A DNA stretch of 64,000 bases from Vibrio astriarenae (GCF_010587385.1 NZ_CP047475.1:2790001-2854000); one strand, 5' to 3'. Shown: positions 1 to 9,724, counted from the first letter of the stretch. Numbers and translations: made by a program. Notes: generated by a model from the sequence alone, not told the origin.

Positions 1-195
1 AGAAGTGATAGTAATACCACGCTCCTGCTCTTGTTCCATCCAGTCCATTGTCGCTGCACCATCGTGCACTTCGCCAATTTTGTGAGAAAGGCCTGTGTAG
101 AACAGAATACGTTCACTGGTGGTTGTTTTACCAGCGTCTACGTGAGCAACAATACCGATATTACGGTAGCGCTCGATTGGTGTTTTGCGAGCCAC
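1..195 (-). CDS. fusA: Elongation factor G, N-terminal part (cut by window edge)
   Basis: Translocation GTPase of the ribosome. Only the first 65 codons are in the window. Read on the minus strand they begin [20 protein letters not shown] and contain the P-loop [12 protein letters not shown] and the switch region ending ERGITI, both typical of EF-G. The start is a GTG whose complement is at 193-195, preceded by a purine-rich GAAGAGGA ribosome binding site. It is the third ribosome-linked gene of the str operon after rpsL and rpsG, and a tuf copy would be expected beyond the left edge. Identity is near certain. Confidence 0.96.
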   Translation of the reverse strand, partial: MARKTPIERYRNIGIVAHVDAGKTTTSERILFYTGLSHKIGEVHDGAATMDWMEQEQERGITITS

Positions 196-352
196 AATTA
201 AATCCTCTTCAAATGGGACATAGGGACTATTGCTATGTCGAGAAGCATGACGATAAATGAAAAATACTATGCTTCAGATATAGCAATAGTTCCTAGCTTG
301 CGCATAGGAACTATTGGGGTGCTGCGAGAAAACTCGCAGCACGGCAAAGACA

Positions 353-823
353 TTACCAGCGGTAATGTGCGAACGCTTTGTTCGCGTCAGCCATTTTATG
401 AACGTCTTCACGTTTCTTAACAGCTGTACCTTTGTTCTCAGACGCGTCTAGCATTTCAGCAGCTAGGCGTTGAGCCATAGATTTTTCACCACGCTTACGC
501 GCAGCTTCAACCAACCAACGCATAGCAAGTGCGTTACGGCGAACCGGACGAACTTCTACAGGTACTTGGTAAGTTGAACCACCTACACGGCGAGATTTAA
601 CCTCTACCGCTGGGCGAACATTTTCAAGAGCTTCTTCAAATACAGCTAAGTGATCTTTACCAGATTTCTCAGCCATTGCATCTAGTGCAGTGTAAACAAT
701 TTTCTCTGCAGTAGATTTCTTACCGTCAACCATTAGGATGTTAACGAATTTTGCCAGCAGTTCAGATTTGAACTTTGGATCTGGAAGGATCTTACGCTGA
801 CCGATGACGCGACGACGTGGCAT
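353..823 (-). CDS. rpsG: 30S ribosomal protein S7
   Basis: Primary 16S rRNA binding protein that nucleates assembly of the 30S head. The 156-residue product starts [18 protein letters not shown] and keeps the S7 core with [16 protein letters not shown], the family signature. Length matches the enterobacterial protein. It lies 117 bases after rpsL in the str operon and 157 bases before fusA. In E. coli S7 represses its own operon by binding the rpsL-rpsG spacer. The spacer here is of similar size, but I did not fold it. Confidence 0.98.
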   Translation of the reverse strand: MPRRRVIGQRKILPDPKFKSELLAKFVNILMVDGKKSTAEKIVYTALDAMAEKSGKDHLAVFEEALENVRPAVEVKSRRVGGSTYQVPVEVRPVRRNALAMRWLVEAARKRGEKSMAQRLAAEMLDASENKGTAVKKREDVHKMADANKAFAHYRW

Positions 824-940
824 GGAATTTCTCCGTTGTCTTATTCTTCAGGTTATCCAAAACTTTACAGTTTCTTCAAAAATTAATATTAATTTTAGTG
901 TTTGGCCTTACTTAACGCTTTTCTCTAAAAGAAAAGACGA

Positions 941-1318
<378 letters not shown>

Positions 1319-1362
1319 CTAGCTCCTGATTTACTTAAAAGTAAGCTTTGTGAAAAATCTAT

Positions 1363-1387
1363 CCCTAATCACATGTGGTAATTAGGG
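1363..1387 (-). promoter_or_regulatory. Stem-loop at the 5' end of the rpsL (str operon) mRNA
   Basis: A 25-base hairpin. On the minus strand CCCUAAUUAC pairs with GUGAUUAGGG (ten pairs, one U-G) around a CACAU loop. It begins within a base or two of the transcription start predicted from the promoter at 1395-1423. A U-rich stretch follows five bases later. It could be a stabilising 5' cap hairpin or a weak attenuator; the sequence does not decide between these. Confidence 0.55.
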
Positions 1388-1394
1388 ACGCAAA

Positions 1395-1423
1395 ATTTTA
1401 TTCAGAGGTGGGAGGTGTGTCAA
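1395..1423 (-). promoter_or_regulatory. Promoter of rpsL-rpsG-fusA
   Basis: On the minus strand a perfect -35 box TTGACA (418-423 of this kilobase) is separated by 17 bases from a -10 box TAAAAT (395-400). This is close to the sigma-70 ideal. It lies between tusB and rpsL and so can drive the ribosomal genes independently of the tus genes upstream. Confidence 0.8.
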
Positions 1424-1465
1424 GAAATATACAGATCTTTTTTGCTTATAAAGCAATCAAGAGGG

Positions 1466-1741
1466 TTATTCGAGGGTGATCGACTGTTCGTGCTGCACAG
1501 TAAGCGCAACAAAACCATCAAAATCGACTTTTTGCACCGACGGACTCACACGGCTTTCAATACCGCGAGCCAAAGCATCTTCGCTAAGAACCCAGACAGT
1601 CATATCTTTGAGTTGGGGAAAGGCATGATGTTGGCTGACCGCACTATACACCGCATTTTCCACCAGCAGAACAGCATCGCTATGGCTAGCTAACGCTTGA
1701 GCCTGAGTCAGTGCCGACAGTGTTTTAACAATAAAAAGCAT
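1466..1741 (-). CDS. tusB: tRNA 2-thiolation sulfur relay protein TusB
   Basis: DsrH-family subunit of the TusBCD complex, which passes persulfide sulfur from TusA to TusE and on to MnmA for 2-thiouridine at the tRNA wobble base. The 91-residue product, beginning MLFIVKTLSALTQAQALASH, has the size and fold-type composition of TusB but low sequence conservation, as usual for this subunit. The call rests largely on position: it is the last of three adjacent tus genes and lies just upstream of rpsL, as in E. coli. The tusC-tusB gap is nine bases. Confidence 0.88.
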   Translation of the reverse strand: MLFIVKTLSALTQAQALASHSDAVLLVENAVYSAVSQHHAFPQLKDMTVWVLSEDALARGIESRVSPSVQKVDFDGFVALTVQHEQSITLE

Positions 1742-1750
1742 GTCGAACTC

Positions 1751-2107
1751 CTAAAAACTCAGCACAGATTGACATTGTGACAGTTGGTGTCGAATCTCAT
1801 TAGCATCGATGAGACTCGCACCAATCACGAGATCAGCATGTAAACAGCCACGCTGTTCTAATGAGCTCTTACACACATAGACCTCTTCGATGTCATACAA
1901 GTCGAAGAGTTTAAGCATAGGTGCATAGTCTTTGCTTAAGATCATGTCTGGAGACTGCCCCGCAAGCAGCTGCAGTACACCGTCGCCAACGAAAACAACT
2001 TTAATCGATTCACAATAAGCGGATGCCGCCAGCAATGCATCAATACCTTCACGACCACCACTGGTCATGTGAGGCGCTTGAGTAAATAGGTAGCCGAGCG
2101 TTTTCAA
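1751..2107 (-). CDS. tusC: tRNA 2-thiolation sulfur relay protein TusC
   Basis: DsrF-family subunit of TusBCD. 118 residues. The N-terminus [20 protein letters not shown] is the usual TusC start, with the substrate-facing loop AP(H)[11 protein letters not shown]. The start overlaps the end of tusD by four bases, so the two are translationally coupled. It has no independent promoter that I can see. Cytoplasmic, acting with TusB and TusD in a hexamer. Confidence 0.93.
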   Translation of the reverse strand: MKTLGYLFTQAPHMTSGGREGIDALLAASAYCESIKVVFVGDGVLQLLAGQSPDMILSKDYAPMLKLFDLYDIEEVYVCKSSLEQRGCLHADLVIGASLIDANEIRHQLSQCQSVLSF

Positions 2108-2499
2108 AATTGCACCACCCTATCTTGCGTCAGCATTGCTTCAGCTAGACTGCCCAGCCCCGCTTGAGAAAAGCCGGCAGCTAAATTAGCTTGCTCTAGG
2201 CCATGTTGTTCAGCTTCACTTTGTCCAAGAACGCCACGTCTCAACGCTGCGGCGACACACGTCTCGAGACGTACTGAATGCTCTTGAGCCAGCACTTGCC
2301 AGGCTTTCACCAAGTCAAATTCATCGTTTGCCGGAACAGTCAGAGCCGAGCCGTTATGGACACCATCTTGATAGAAAAACACACTTGTCAAAGTATGCCC
2401 TTGCTTAAGCAGGCTTTTGGCAAACAAGTAGGCGCTGCGCGATGACTGTTTGCCATACGCACCACTATTGACCACAAGTGTGTAGCTCAATGAACTCAA
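2104..2499 (-). CDS. tusD: Sulfurtransferase TusD
   Basis: DsrE-family subunit that carries the catalytic cysteine of TusBCD. 131 residues. The motif [14 protein letters not shown] around residue 80 contains the cysteine equivalent to Cys78 of E. coli TusD, which accepts sulfur from TusA. The start codon overlaps the stop of the upstream regulator gene and the stop overlaps tusC, both by four bases, giving a tightly coupled run yheO-tusD-tusC-tusB. Confidence 0.95.
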   Translation of the reverse strand: MSSLSYTLVVNSGAYGKQSSRSAYLFAKSLLKQGHTLTSVFFYQDGVHNGSALTVPANDEFDLVKAWQVLAQEHSVRLETCVAAALRRGVLGQSEAEQHGLEQANLAAGFSQAGLGSLAEAMLTQDRVVQF

Positions 2500-3227
2500 A
2501 TCTCTTCATCCTCAGTTTTGCGCTGACGGATATACAGGTAAACAGTGTGCTTTGAGATGTTCAGACGATCAGCAACACGGTTGATTGCATCTTTTATGTC
2601 AAAGATCCCTTTATCATAAAGTTCCATGACGATTTGACGGTTCTTGGTGTTATTTGATACCGACTTATCTGCATTGATCTCTTCAATGGTGCGCTCAACG
2701 GTTTGATCCACCAGCTCTTCTACATCACTTGCAAAGTTAACTGATGATGCCGCTTGCTTGGCCTCTTCCGTTGGCATGAATGAGTTCAACACTTGCGAGA
2801 AAGGGGCATCTAAATTGACGTTAATACACAATAGGCCGATAACACGATTGTCGCCATTACGGATTGCAACCGTAATCGACTTCATCAAAACGCCACCTTT
2901 CGCTCGAGTGAAGTAAGAACGCGAGAAGTTTCGCTCTGAACCTTCAATGTCTTTAAGCATTTTCAGTGCTAAATCTGTAATAGGGGAACCCACCTGACGG
3001 CCAGTATTTTCACCATTGGCAATCTTGATCGCCGAGGTATTTAGATTTTCCAATGAGTGCAAAACGATTTCACAAAATGGTCCTATCAGGCTTGCGATAC
3101 CATCTACCACTGCCTCATAAGACTTCAAGATAATCTGGTCATGCTCACTAAATGGCAGTGTATTCACCGACTCCATTTCCATAAGAGCATCGACATTAAT
3201 CGCTTCTGTTGATGTCACTTCTCTCAC
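2496..3227 (-). CDS. yheO: YheO-like transcriptional regulator (PAS-type sensor plus HTH)
   Basis: 243 residues. The first two thirds match the YheO/DauR ligand-sensing (PAS-like) domain, including [21 protein letters not shown] and the IGLLCINVN strand. The C-terminus holds a helix-turn-helix of the HTH_22 type, [20 protein letters not shown], near residues 210-230. In E. coli yheO sits in the same place upstream of tusDCB. Its ligand and targets are not known to me. Overlap with tusD suggests co-transcription. Cysteine is not part of any obvious metal site. Confidence 0.85.
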   Translation of the reverse strand: MREVTSTEAINVDALMEMESVNTLPFSEHDQIILKSYEAVVDGIASLIGPFCEIVLHSLENLNTSAIKIANGENTGRQVGSPITDLALKMLKDIEGSERNFSRSYFTRAKGGVLMKSITVAIRNGDNRVIGLLCINVNLDAPFSQVLNSFMPTEEAKQAASSVNFASDVEELVDQTVERTIEEINADKSVSNNTKNRQIVMELYDKGIFDIKDAINRVADRLNISKHTVYLYIRQRKTEDEEI

Positions 3228-3419
3228 TCCTGCTCATTACTCCCACACTGATACATCGTTTTTTTATTGGGTGCTCCACAAAGCAGCAACGATGACCGTT
3301 GGATATAAACTCAACAAATTGATGTAAGTTTATCAGATAATTTTAATCTAGCGCTCATGTATTCGATCAAACTCTTTGTGATTTTGCGTAAATTTCGACT
3401 TTAGCCACACTACACGCAT

Positions 3420-3448
3420 AAAAAAACCCGGCTCATCAGCCGGGTTTT
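3420..3448 (-). terminator. Rho-independent terminator after fkpA
   Basis: Perfect eight-base stem ACCCGGCT/AGCCGGGT with a four-base loop, followed on the minus strand by a run of U. It lies just past the fkpA stop and separates fkpA from the yheO-tus-str unit. The left half also carries A residues that would give partial activity on the plus strand. Confidence 0.9.
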
Positions 3449-3473
3449 CAAAGATTTACTCGCTGCTACTCAA

Positions 3474-4253
3474 TTATTGAGCGGCTTCGACAATCTGCAC
3501 TAGCTCGACTTCAAAGATAAGTGTTGAGTTTGCTGGAATTGTTGGCGTGTCTTGATCGCCATAAGCAAGCTCTGGTGGGATAACAAATTTGAATTTAGAA
3601 CCTACAGGCATTAACTGAACACCTTCAGTCCAACCTTCAATCACACGATTTAGTGGGAATGTTGCAGATTCACCACGATCGTATGAACTATCAAATTGAG
3701 TACCGTCGATCAGAGTACCTTTGTAGTGTACTTCTACCGTTGCCGTCTCTGCTGGCTTGTCACCTTCAGCTGGCGTTAGTACTTGGTAAAGTAGACCAGA
3801 GTCGGTCTTAACCACACCGTCTTCCTTCTCAAACTCAGCACGGAAATCATCACCCGCTTGCTGTGTTTCTGCTGCTTGCTCAGCTGCTTGAGCTTCTAGC
3901 GTTTCTGCTACACGCTTATCTAGAGACTCTAGCGCTGCACGAGTCTCTTCTTCAGAAAGCACAGACTCTGCTGTAAATACGTCTTCAATACCTTTCAGTA
4001 CCAACTCTTTTTTCAGTTCGATACCTAGCTCTGCTGGTTTCTCAATGCTGGTTGAAAGGTAAGACGCGAAAGAAGCACCGATTGCGTATGCTGCTTTGTC
4101 ATCGTCAGATTCAAAGCTCATTGCAGCGCCTGATTGCACTTGCTCAGTTTGCGCTTCTGGCGCAACTTCAACTTTTGGTTCTTCTTCTTTTTGGCAACCA
4201 ACTGCTAGCATTACTGTCGCTGCAAGCAGTGAAACTTTAAACATCGATTTCAT
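3474..4253 (-). CDS. fkpA: FKBP-type peptidyl-prolyl isomerase FkpA, predicted lipoprotein
   Basis: Envelope chaperone and proline isomerase. 259 residues from the ATG at 4251-4253, which has a well-spaced GGAG; an in-frame TTG four codons upstream lacks one. The N-terminal dimerisation domain is at about 50-140 and the FKBP domain follows, with VEVHYKGTLIDGTQFDSSYDRG and PPELAYGDQDTPTIPANSTL. The signal peptide ends LLAATVMLAVGC-Q, a clear lipobox with Gln at +2, which favours outer membrane sorting. E. coli FkpA, by contrast, has an ordinary cleaved signal. It is divergent from the WD40 gene and downstream of nothing obvious. Confidence 0.92.
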   Translation of the reverse strand: MKSMFKVSLLAATVMLAVGCQKEEEPKVEVAPEAQTEQVQSGAAMSFESDDDKAAYAIGASFASYLSTSIEKPAELGIELKKELVLKGIEDVFTAESVLSEEETRAALESLDKRVAETLEAQAAEQAAETQQAGDDFRAEFEKEDGVVKTDSGLLYQVLTPAEGDKPAETATVEVHYKGTLIDGTQFDSSYDRGESATFPLNRVIEGWTEGVQLMPVGSKFKFVIPPELAYGDQDTPTIPANSTLIFEVELVQIVEAAQ

Positions 4254-4390
4254 TAAATTCTCCAACCAATCTGGATGTCATCTGATAATAATTCTGTTCA
4301 CAATTATGCCATTACCTCTGGCATGTACAACTGAGTTGTACCACTATAGACACACGTTTAGTAAATTTCCCTATAAATTAAGTCAATAGT

Positions 4391-5377
4391 TTGTCAGTTA
4401 CACGATTTCCGACCAAAAACATCGTATGGATCAGCTTATTAGCGCTTAGTGGATGTTTTTTTGGCCCGACACAAGTCTCTCAATGGGCGCTAGAACCACA
4501 AGGTACGACTAGCTTTGGCTTAAGTCGCGACGCACGCTTTGCATTAACCTATTCACCAGAAAACCAATTGGTTCTCTGGGATTTAACCTTAGACCAAAAA
4601 CTATCCGAACTCGGCGAGCTTGATCAGCAGGCCAGTCGCGTCTCGAAAATACGCATTTCTGACAATGGCCGCTTTGCCATCACCACCAGCCAAACCAATT
4701 TTGCGGTTTGGGACCTTGGGTGGACAAAAGCAGAGGGCCTGTGGTCCATCTCTGACGGACTCATTAGGGATGCAGATATTGCCAGTAATGGTGAACAGGT
4801 ACTGCTTGGCCTAACCAATGGTAAAGCCATTTACGTAGACTTAGTCACCGGCAGACGGATAGAGTTCCTTGCGCACAACGAAAAAGTCAATTCAGTTGCG
4901 ATAGCACCCAATGGTCGGTATGCCTTGTCCGGAGGCAATGACTACAAAGCCTACTTGTGGGACACTCAAAGTGGACTCGTCATCCACACCTTTGAGCACG
5001 AGCAAAGAGTCAATCGTGTCGCCCTTCAAAGAGACGGTAAACTTGGATTTACCTCTGATGGAGGCAACTTGGCAGTGATTTGGAATCTGAAAACTGGCGA
5101 GAAAGTGAGTGAGCTGAAAAGCTTCTCTCGGCAGTTAATTTTCTCCAGCGCACGTTTTTCTGATGATGGTCAATGGCTTATCACAGGCACTCCGTCTGGT
5201 CGTATCGCTATCTGGGATACCGCAACGGGTGACAAAATTCAGCAAATGGATGCGCAGCCACAAAAAGATACTCGCCCTCCTCGGGCTGTGGTGTATGATG
5301 CAGCCTTTAATAGCCAGCAACATGTTGTATCAGGTACATCTGCTGGGATAGCAGAAGCATGGGAGTTTCAACCGTAA
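4391..5377 (+). CDS. WD40-repeat lipoprotein of unknown function
   Basis: 328 residues. The likely start is a TTG; an in-frame stop lies only a few codons upstream and no ATG precedes the signal peptide. The N-terminus has a hydrophobic stretch ending LLALSGC-F, a lipobox, so it should be an envelope lipoprotein. The rest is a chain of WD-type blades, seen from the recurring ends VLWDL, AVWDL, YLWDT, VIWNL, AIWDT and AEAWEF at intervals of about 40-45 residues, enough for one beta-propeller. Such proteins act as docking platforms. It ends one base before slyX and is probably co-transcribed with it. No specific function can be given. Confidence 0.8.
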   Translation: MSVTRFPTKNIVWISLLALSGCFFGPTQVSQWALEPQGTTSFGLSRDARFALTYSPENQLVLWDLTLDQKLSELGELDQQASRVSKIRISDNGRFAITTSQTNFAVWDLGWTKAEGLWSISDGLIRDADIASNGEQVLLGLTNGKAIYVDLVTGRRIEFLAHNEKVNSVAIAPNGRYALSGGNDYKAYLWDTQSGLVIHTFEHEQRVNRVALQRDGKLGFTSDGGNLAVIWNLKTGEKVSELKSFSRQLIFSSARFSDDGQWLITGTPSGRIAIWDTATGDKIQQMDAQPQKDTRPPRAVVYDAAFNSQQHVVSGTSAGIAEAWEFQP

Positions 5378-5378
5378 T

Positions 5379-5603
5379 ATGTCTCAAAACAGTGAAGCAC
5401 TAGAACAACGCGTCAATGATTTAGAGTGCCAGTTGGCTTTTCAAGAGCAAACCATTGAAGAGCTCAATGAAGCCTTGAGTCAACAGCAGCTTCTCATCAC
5501 TAAGATGCAAGACCAAATGAAATACGTGGTTGGAAAAGTGAAAAACATGGACAGCTCAAACTTGGCGGATCCATCAGAAGAAACACCACCACCCCATTAT
5601 TAA
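5379..5603 (+). CDS. slyX: SlyX family protein
   Basis: 74 residues, almost entirely a heptad-rich coiled coil (ALEQRVNDLECQLAFQEQTI...) ending in the proline-rich tail ETPPPHY that is typical of SlyX. Function is unknown; the name comes from a phiX174 lysis screen around slyD. It follows the WD40 lipoprotein gene with a one-base gap. In E. coli slyX lies next to fkpA and slyD, so the position is partly conserved. Confidence 0.93.
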   Translation: MSQNSEALEQRVNDLECQLAFQEQTIEELNEALSQQQLLITKMQDQMKYVVGKVKNMDSSNLADPSEETPPPHY

Positions 5604-5618
5604 CTGCTGCGTTTGGGT

Positions 5619-5804
5619 TTAGATAAAGCAGTAAACCATGACTAGCCCACTGACGACTAAACACCCACCGATTCTTCTCAGCTGAGCTTCCGGCTGAGAA
5701 ATGATCTCTAGCAACATCTTACGCCATCCGTTTGGGGCCAATAGTGGACCTAAGCCCTCCAATATCAGAAAGATACCCAGCGCGAGCCAGATTGTTTCAC
5801 TCAT
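5619..5804 (-). CDS. yjeT: YjeT-like small membrane protein (DUF2065)
   Basis: 61 residues from the ATG at 5802-5804, which has an AAGGAT ribosome binding site; a longer reading is possible but adds an unlikely N-terminus and runs into the upstream terminator. Two hydrophobic segments (residues about 4-22 and 42-60) flank GPLLAPNGWRKMLLEI, the DUF2065 core. It follows hflC as in E. coli, where yjeT ends the hflXKC cluster. Convergent with slyX. Function unknown. Confidence 0.85.
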   Translation of the reverse strand: MSETIWLALGIFLILEGLGPLLAPNGWRKMLLEIISQPEAQLRRIGGCLVVSGLVMVYCFI

Positions 5805-5842
5805 GAGTTTTATCCTTAGTGTTACTGCCGAACGTGATAAAC

Positions 5843-5869
5843 AAAAAGGCTCCACACCGGGAGCCTTTT
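5843..5869 (-). terminator. Rho-independent terminator after hflC
   Basis: Ten-base stem AAAAGGCTCC/GGAGCCTTTT around a six-base loop, with a U run on the minus strand. It lies between hflC and the yjeT-like gene and should end much of the hflKC transcript. Confidence 0.85.
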
Positions 5870-5891
5870 GTTATTCATGTACAATACTTAG

Positions 5892-6869
5892 TTAGTTTTG
5901 CACTGCGCCATTGGCGTTATTCATGTATTGGAAGAAGTCACTCTTCGGATCCAACACTAGAATATCACTCTTGTCGCTAAATGATTTCTCGTAAGCGTTT
6001 AGTGAGCGTAGGAAACCGAAGAATTCAGGATCTTTGCTGTATGCATCAGAGTAGATCTTCGCAGCTTCCGCATCCGCTTGACCGCGAGTCACACGAGCAG
6101 TTCTATCTGCTTCAGCAAGAACCTTAGCAACCTCTAGCTCAGCTTGAGCGCGGATAACTTCTGCTTTCTCACGACCTTGAGAACGGTGACGACGAGCAAC
6201 CGACTCACGCTCTGCGCGCATACGACGGTAGATTGACTCACTGATTTCGTCTGGAAGGTTGATTTTCTTCATACGGAAATCAACAATCTCAACACCCAAG
6301 TCAGCCAAAGCACTGTCAGTCGTACCCTCAAGAACATTTTCCATGATCTTGTCGCGCTCACCATCAATCTCAAGCGCTTGAAGTGCTGCTTCTGTTGCGA
6401 CTTCTTCATCATCTAGTGAATCCGGCAGTACATCTTGGTTACGAGGACCAGAAACGATTTGCTTGATTTCACGAGCACCGATTTCAGAACGAAGAACGTC
6501 CATCACTTTACGCTCAAGTAGTGCTTCTGCTGTTAGGTTGTTACCGCCACCTGTTGTTAGGTAGAAACGACCAAAATCGGAGATACGCCACTTAACGTAA
6601 GTATCGATAAGAACGTCTTTTTTCTCAGATGTTACGAAACGGTCAGTGCGACCTTCCATTGTTTGAATACGCGCATCAAGCGTCTTAACACGGTCAAACA
6701 GTGGCATCTTAAAGTGCAGACCTGGCTCGTAGATACGAGACACACCGTTATCATCAAGAACACGACCGAAACGGATAACCATTCCACGTTCGCCTTCCTG
6801 AACCACAAACAGTGACATCAGGAGTAGCGCTAGCGCAACGACTAATACAGGGATCATTAACTTACGCAT
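5892..6869 (-). CDS. hflC: Protease modulator HflC
   Basis: SPFH/stomatin family inner membrane protein that with HflK forms the cage around the FtsH protease and limits its access to membrane substrates. 325 residues. One N-terminal membrane anchor (about 4-21) is followed by the prohibitin-like domain starting VQEGERGMVIRFGRVL, and a charged helical region RAERESVARRHRSQGREKAE. It begins two bases after hflK ends, and the two genes are clearly coupled. Confidence 0.97.
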   Translation of the reverse strand: MRKLMIPVLVVALALLLMSLFVVQEGERGMVIRFGRVLDDNGVSRIYEPGLHFKMPLFDRVKTLDARIQTMEGRTDRFVTSEKKDVLIDTYVKWRISDFGRFYLTTGGGNNLTAEALLERKVMDVLRSEIGAREIKQIVSGPRNQDVLPDSLDDEEVATEAALQALEIDGERDKIMENVLEGTTDSALADLGVEIVDFRMKKINLPDEISESIYRRMRAERESVARRHRSQGREKAEVIRAQAELEVAKVLAEADRTARVTRGQADAEAAKIYSDAYSKDPEFFGFLRSLNAYEKSFSDKSDILVLDPKSDFFQYMNNANGAVQN

Positions 6870-6871
6870 TA

Positions 6872-8068
6872 TTAGTATCTCCCTTGACGAGTGCCAGTAG
6901 AACGCGAACCAGAGCTTGAGTCAGAAATAGGATCTTGTGCCTCTAACTCAATTTGATCATAGCTAGATGATGAACGCTGAGTACGTTTAGTGTCAGTTTT
7001 TCCTTCACCTGCCAGTTTATCAATCGGTAGGTAAAGTAGGTTGCCACTCGACTCTGAGTCAATCAGTACCTTCGAAGTGCTGCTGTAAACCTGCTCCATC
7101 GTGTCTAGGTATAGACGATTGCGAGTTACATCTGGTGCTGCTTGGTATTCAGGTAGCAGTTTCTCGAACTGTGCTACTTGACCTAGCGATTCGTTGACTA
7201 CGCGCTCAGAGTAACCTTGAGCTTCTTTCTTCAGACGCTCTGCACGACCCGTTGCTTTTGGCAAGATATCGTTACGGTAAGCTTCTGCTTCACGCTCAAA
7301 ACGCTCTTCATCCTCACGAGCGGCGATAGCATCATCGAATGCATCTTTAACTTGCTCAGGTGGACGTGCTGATTGGAAGTTCACATCAACGATAACCAGA
7401 CCCATATCGTAGCTGTCTACGATCTGGTTCAGTGTTTCTTGTGTGCTTTGACGGATTTGCTGACGCCCACTGGTTAGGATGCTATCCATCAGTGAATCAC
7501 CAATAACCGCACGAAGTGCAGAATCCGTTGCCTGACGTAAGCTGTCATCAGCGTTGGTCACGACATATAAGTATTTGTATGGGTCAGCAACACGGTATTG
7601 AACGTCCATTGCTACTGTCACTACGTTTTCGTCTTTGGTCAGCATTAGACCTGAAGAGCGCAGTGAGCGAATCGCTTGTACGTTAACCGGAGTGACTTCA
7701 TCAATAAAACGTGGACGCCAGTTAAGACCAGGATCGACCACACGGTCGTATTTTCCTAGACGCAAAACTACACCACGCTCTGCTTCACCAATTGTGTAGA
7801 AGCCAGCAAAAACCCAGATAGCAATTGCGATCACAGCGATCACACCGAATCCTAGGAATCCGCCGTTACCACCAGTCGATGAACCATTGCCACCTTTACC
7901 ACCAAACTTACCACCCAGCTTTTGACTTAGTTTGCTGAAAACTTCATCCAAATCTGGTGGTCCTTGCTCACGGCCGCCATTATTCTGGCCACCACGATTG
8001 TTATTACCCCAAGGGTCATTATCGCGGCCATTATTGCCGTTGTTATTACCAGGCTCGTTCCACGCCAT
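6872..8068 (-). CDS. hflK: FtsH protease activity modulator HflK
   Basis: Partner of HflC. 398 residues. The cytoplasmic N-terminus is glycine- and asparagine-rich (NNNGNNGRDNDPWGNNN), the membrane anchor is at about 72-92, and the SPFH domain begins FYTIGEAERGVVLRLGKYD. The C-terminal tail is serine-rich and low complexity. Order hflX-hflK-hflC is as in E. coli. The 45-base gap to hflX contains no strong terminator. Confidence 0.97.
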   Translation of the reverse strand: MAWNEPGNNNGNNGRDNDPWGNNNRGGQNNGGREQGPPDLDEVFSKLSQKLGGKFGGKGGNGSSTGGNGGFLGFGVIAVIAIAIWVFAGFYTIGEAERGVVLRLGKYDRVVDPGLNWRPRFIDEVTPVNVQAIRSLRSSGLMLTKDENVVTVAMDVQYRVADPYKYLYVVTNADDSLRQATDSALRAVIGDSLMDSILTSGRQQIRQSTQETLNQIVDSYDMGLVIVDVNFQSARPPEQVKDAFDDAIAAREDEERFEREAEAYRNDILPKATGRAERLKKEAQGYSERVVNESLGQVAQFEKLLPEYQAAPDVTRNRLYLDTMEQVYSSTSKVLIDSESSGNLLYLPIDKLAGEGKTDTKRTQRSSSSYDQIELEAQDPISDSSSGSRSTGTRQGRY

Positions 8069-8113
8069 TAGTAAGCTCCATCATTTGATATGACGTTATA
8101 CTGTAGCAGTCAT

Positions 8114-9403
8114 TTAAGTAACTATAAAGTCACGTAAAACTGCCCCTTCTCTTTTTTCGAGTCGCTGCCAATCTGCATTCTGCATGCGAATATCAATCAG
8201 AAGATTACCCTCTTCATCATAGCCTTCACCCAGAATGCACTGTTTCTCGAAGAATACACTGCGAATTCGTCCCTGATAAGCGGGTGGAATCTGCAGTTTG
8301 TACTCAACCATTTGACTGGCGAGACGTTCTTTTAGAGCTTCAAAAAGCAAATCCATGCCCAGGTCTGCCATCGCAGAAACCCAAACCGTTGTTGGAATGC
8401 CCTCGTCATCTCTTTCAATACGAGGTTTTTGCCCTTCGAGATTATCAATTTTGTTCATCACCACTAAGGTCGGTATCTCAGAGGCGTCAATTTCCTCAAG
8501 TACTTCATGAACAGCATGAATATTCTCACGAAAACGCTCATCACTGGCATCAACAACGTGTAACAAAATGTCAGCTTCTTGTGTTTCTTGTAACGTTGCC
8601 TTAAAGGCCGCAACAAGATCATGTGGAAGGTGACGAATAAATCCTACCGTATCTGCCAAAATTGCGGGACCGACCTCTTTGAGCTCGATCTTACGTAGTG
8701 TAGGATCTAACGTTGCAAATAACTGGTCAGCGGCGTAAACGCCCGCTTCAGTGATGCGGTTAAACAGTGTTGATTTACCTGCGTTGGTGTAACCAACTAA
8801 GGAGACTGTGGGGATTTCAGCGCGTCGACGAGCTCGTCGTCCTTGCTCTCGCTGTTTAGACACTTTCTCTAAACGACGAAGGATCGCTTTGATCCGATCA
8901 CGCAGTAGGCGTCTGTCTGTTTCAAGCTGGGTTTCACCCGGCCCTCGAAGACCAATACCACCTTTCTGTCGCTCCAAGTGGGTCCATCCACGAATCAAAC
9001 GAGTTGAAATATGTCGTAGCTGTGCAAGCTCAACCTGAAGTTTACCTTCGTGTGTCCTTGCTCGCTGGGCAAAAATATCGAGGATCAAACCAGTGCGGTC
9101 TAAAACACGACAATGACATAACTGCTCTAGATTTCGTTCTTGGGCAGGGGAGAGAGCGTGGTTAAAGATCACCACATCCGCCTCTTCACGCTGAACTGCT
9201 TCAGCGATCTCTTGGGCTTTACCCTCTCCGACATAATATTTAGGGTGTGGCGACTGACGACTGCCGGTGATCACCTGCAGTGACTGTACGCCAGAGGAAG
9301 AGACGAGCATTTCAAACTCGACTAAATCTTCCCACTCACCCTCTTGCGTGAAGTTGATATGAACAAGTACGGCTCGCTCACCGGCTTCATAACGGTCAAA
9401 CAA
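8114..9403 (-). CDS. hflX: Ribosome-associated GTPase HflX
   Basis: Splits stalled 70S ribosomes, notably in heat stress. 429 residues. The N-terminal HflX domain includes the conserved GGIGLRGPGETQLETDRR segment near residue 155. The GTPase domain has G1 GYTNAGKSTLFN, G3 DTVGFIRHLPHDLV and G4 NKID. It follows hfq by 36 bases in the conserved miaA-hfq-hflX order. Confidence 0.97.
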   Translation of the reverse strand: MFDRYEAGERAVLVHINFTQEGEWEDLVEFEMLVSSSGVQSLQVITGSRQSPHPKYYVGEGKAQEIAEAVQREEADVVIFNHALSPAQERNLEQLCHCRVLDRTGLILDIFAQRARTHEGKLQVELAQLRHISTRLIRGWTHLERQKGGIGLRGPGETQLETDRRLLRDRIKAILRRLEKVSKQREQGRRARRRAEIPTVSLVGYTNAGKSTLFNRITEAGVYAADQLFATLDPTLRKIELKEVGPAILADTVGFIRHLPHDLVAAFKATLQETQEADILLHVVDASDERFRENIHAVHEVLEEIDASEIPTLVVMNKIDNLEGQKPRIERDDEGIPTTVWVSAMADLGMDLLFEALKERLASQMVEYKLQIPPAYQGRIRSVFFEKQCILGEGYDEEGNLLIDIRMQNADWQRLEKREGAVLRDFIVT

Positions 9404-9439
9404 GCGTTCAACTCCTTTGTTCTATGTGATGATCAGAGA

Positions 9440-9724
<285 letters not shown>

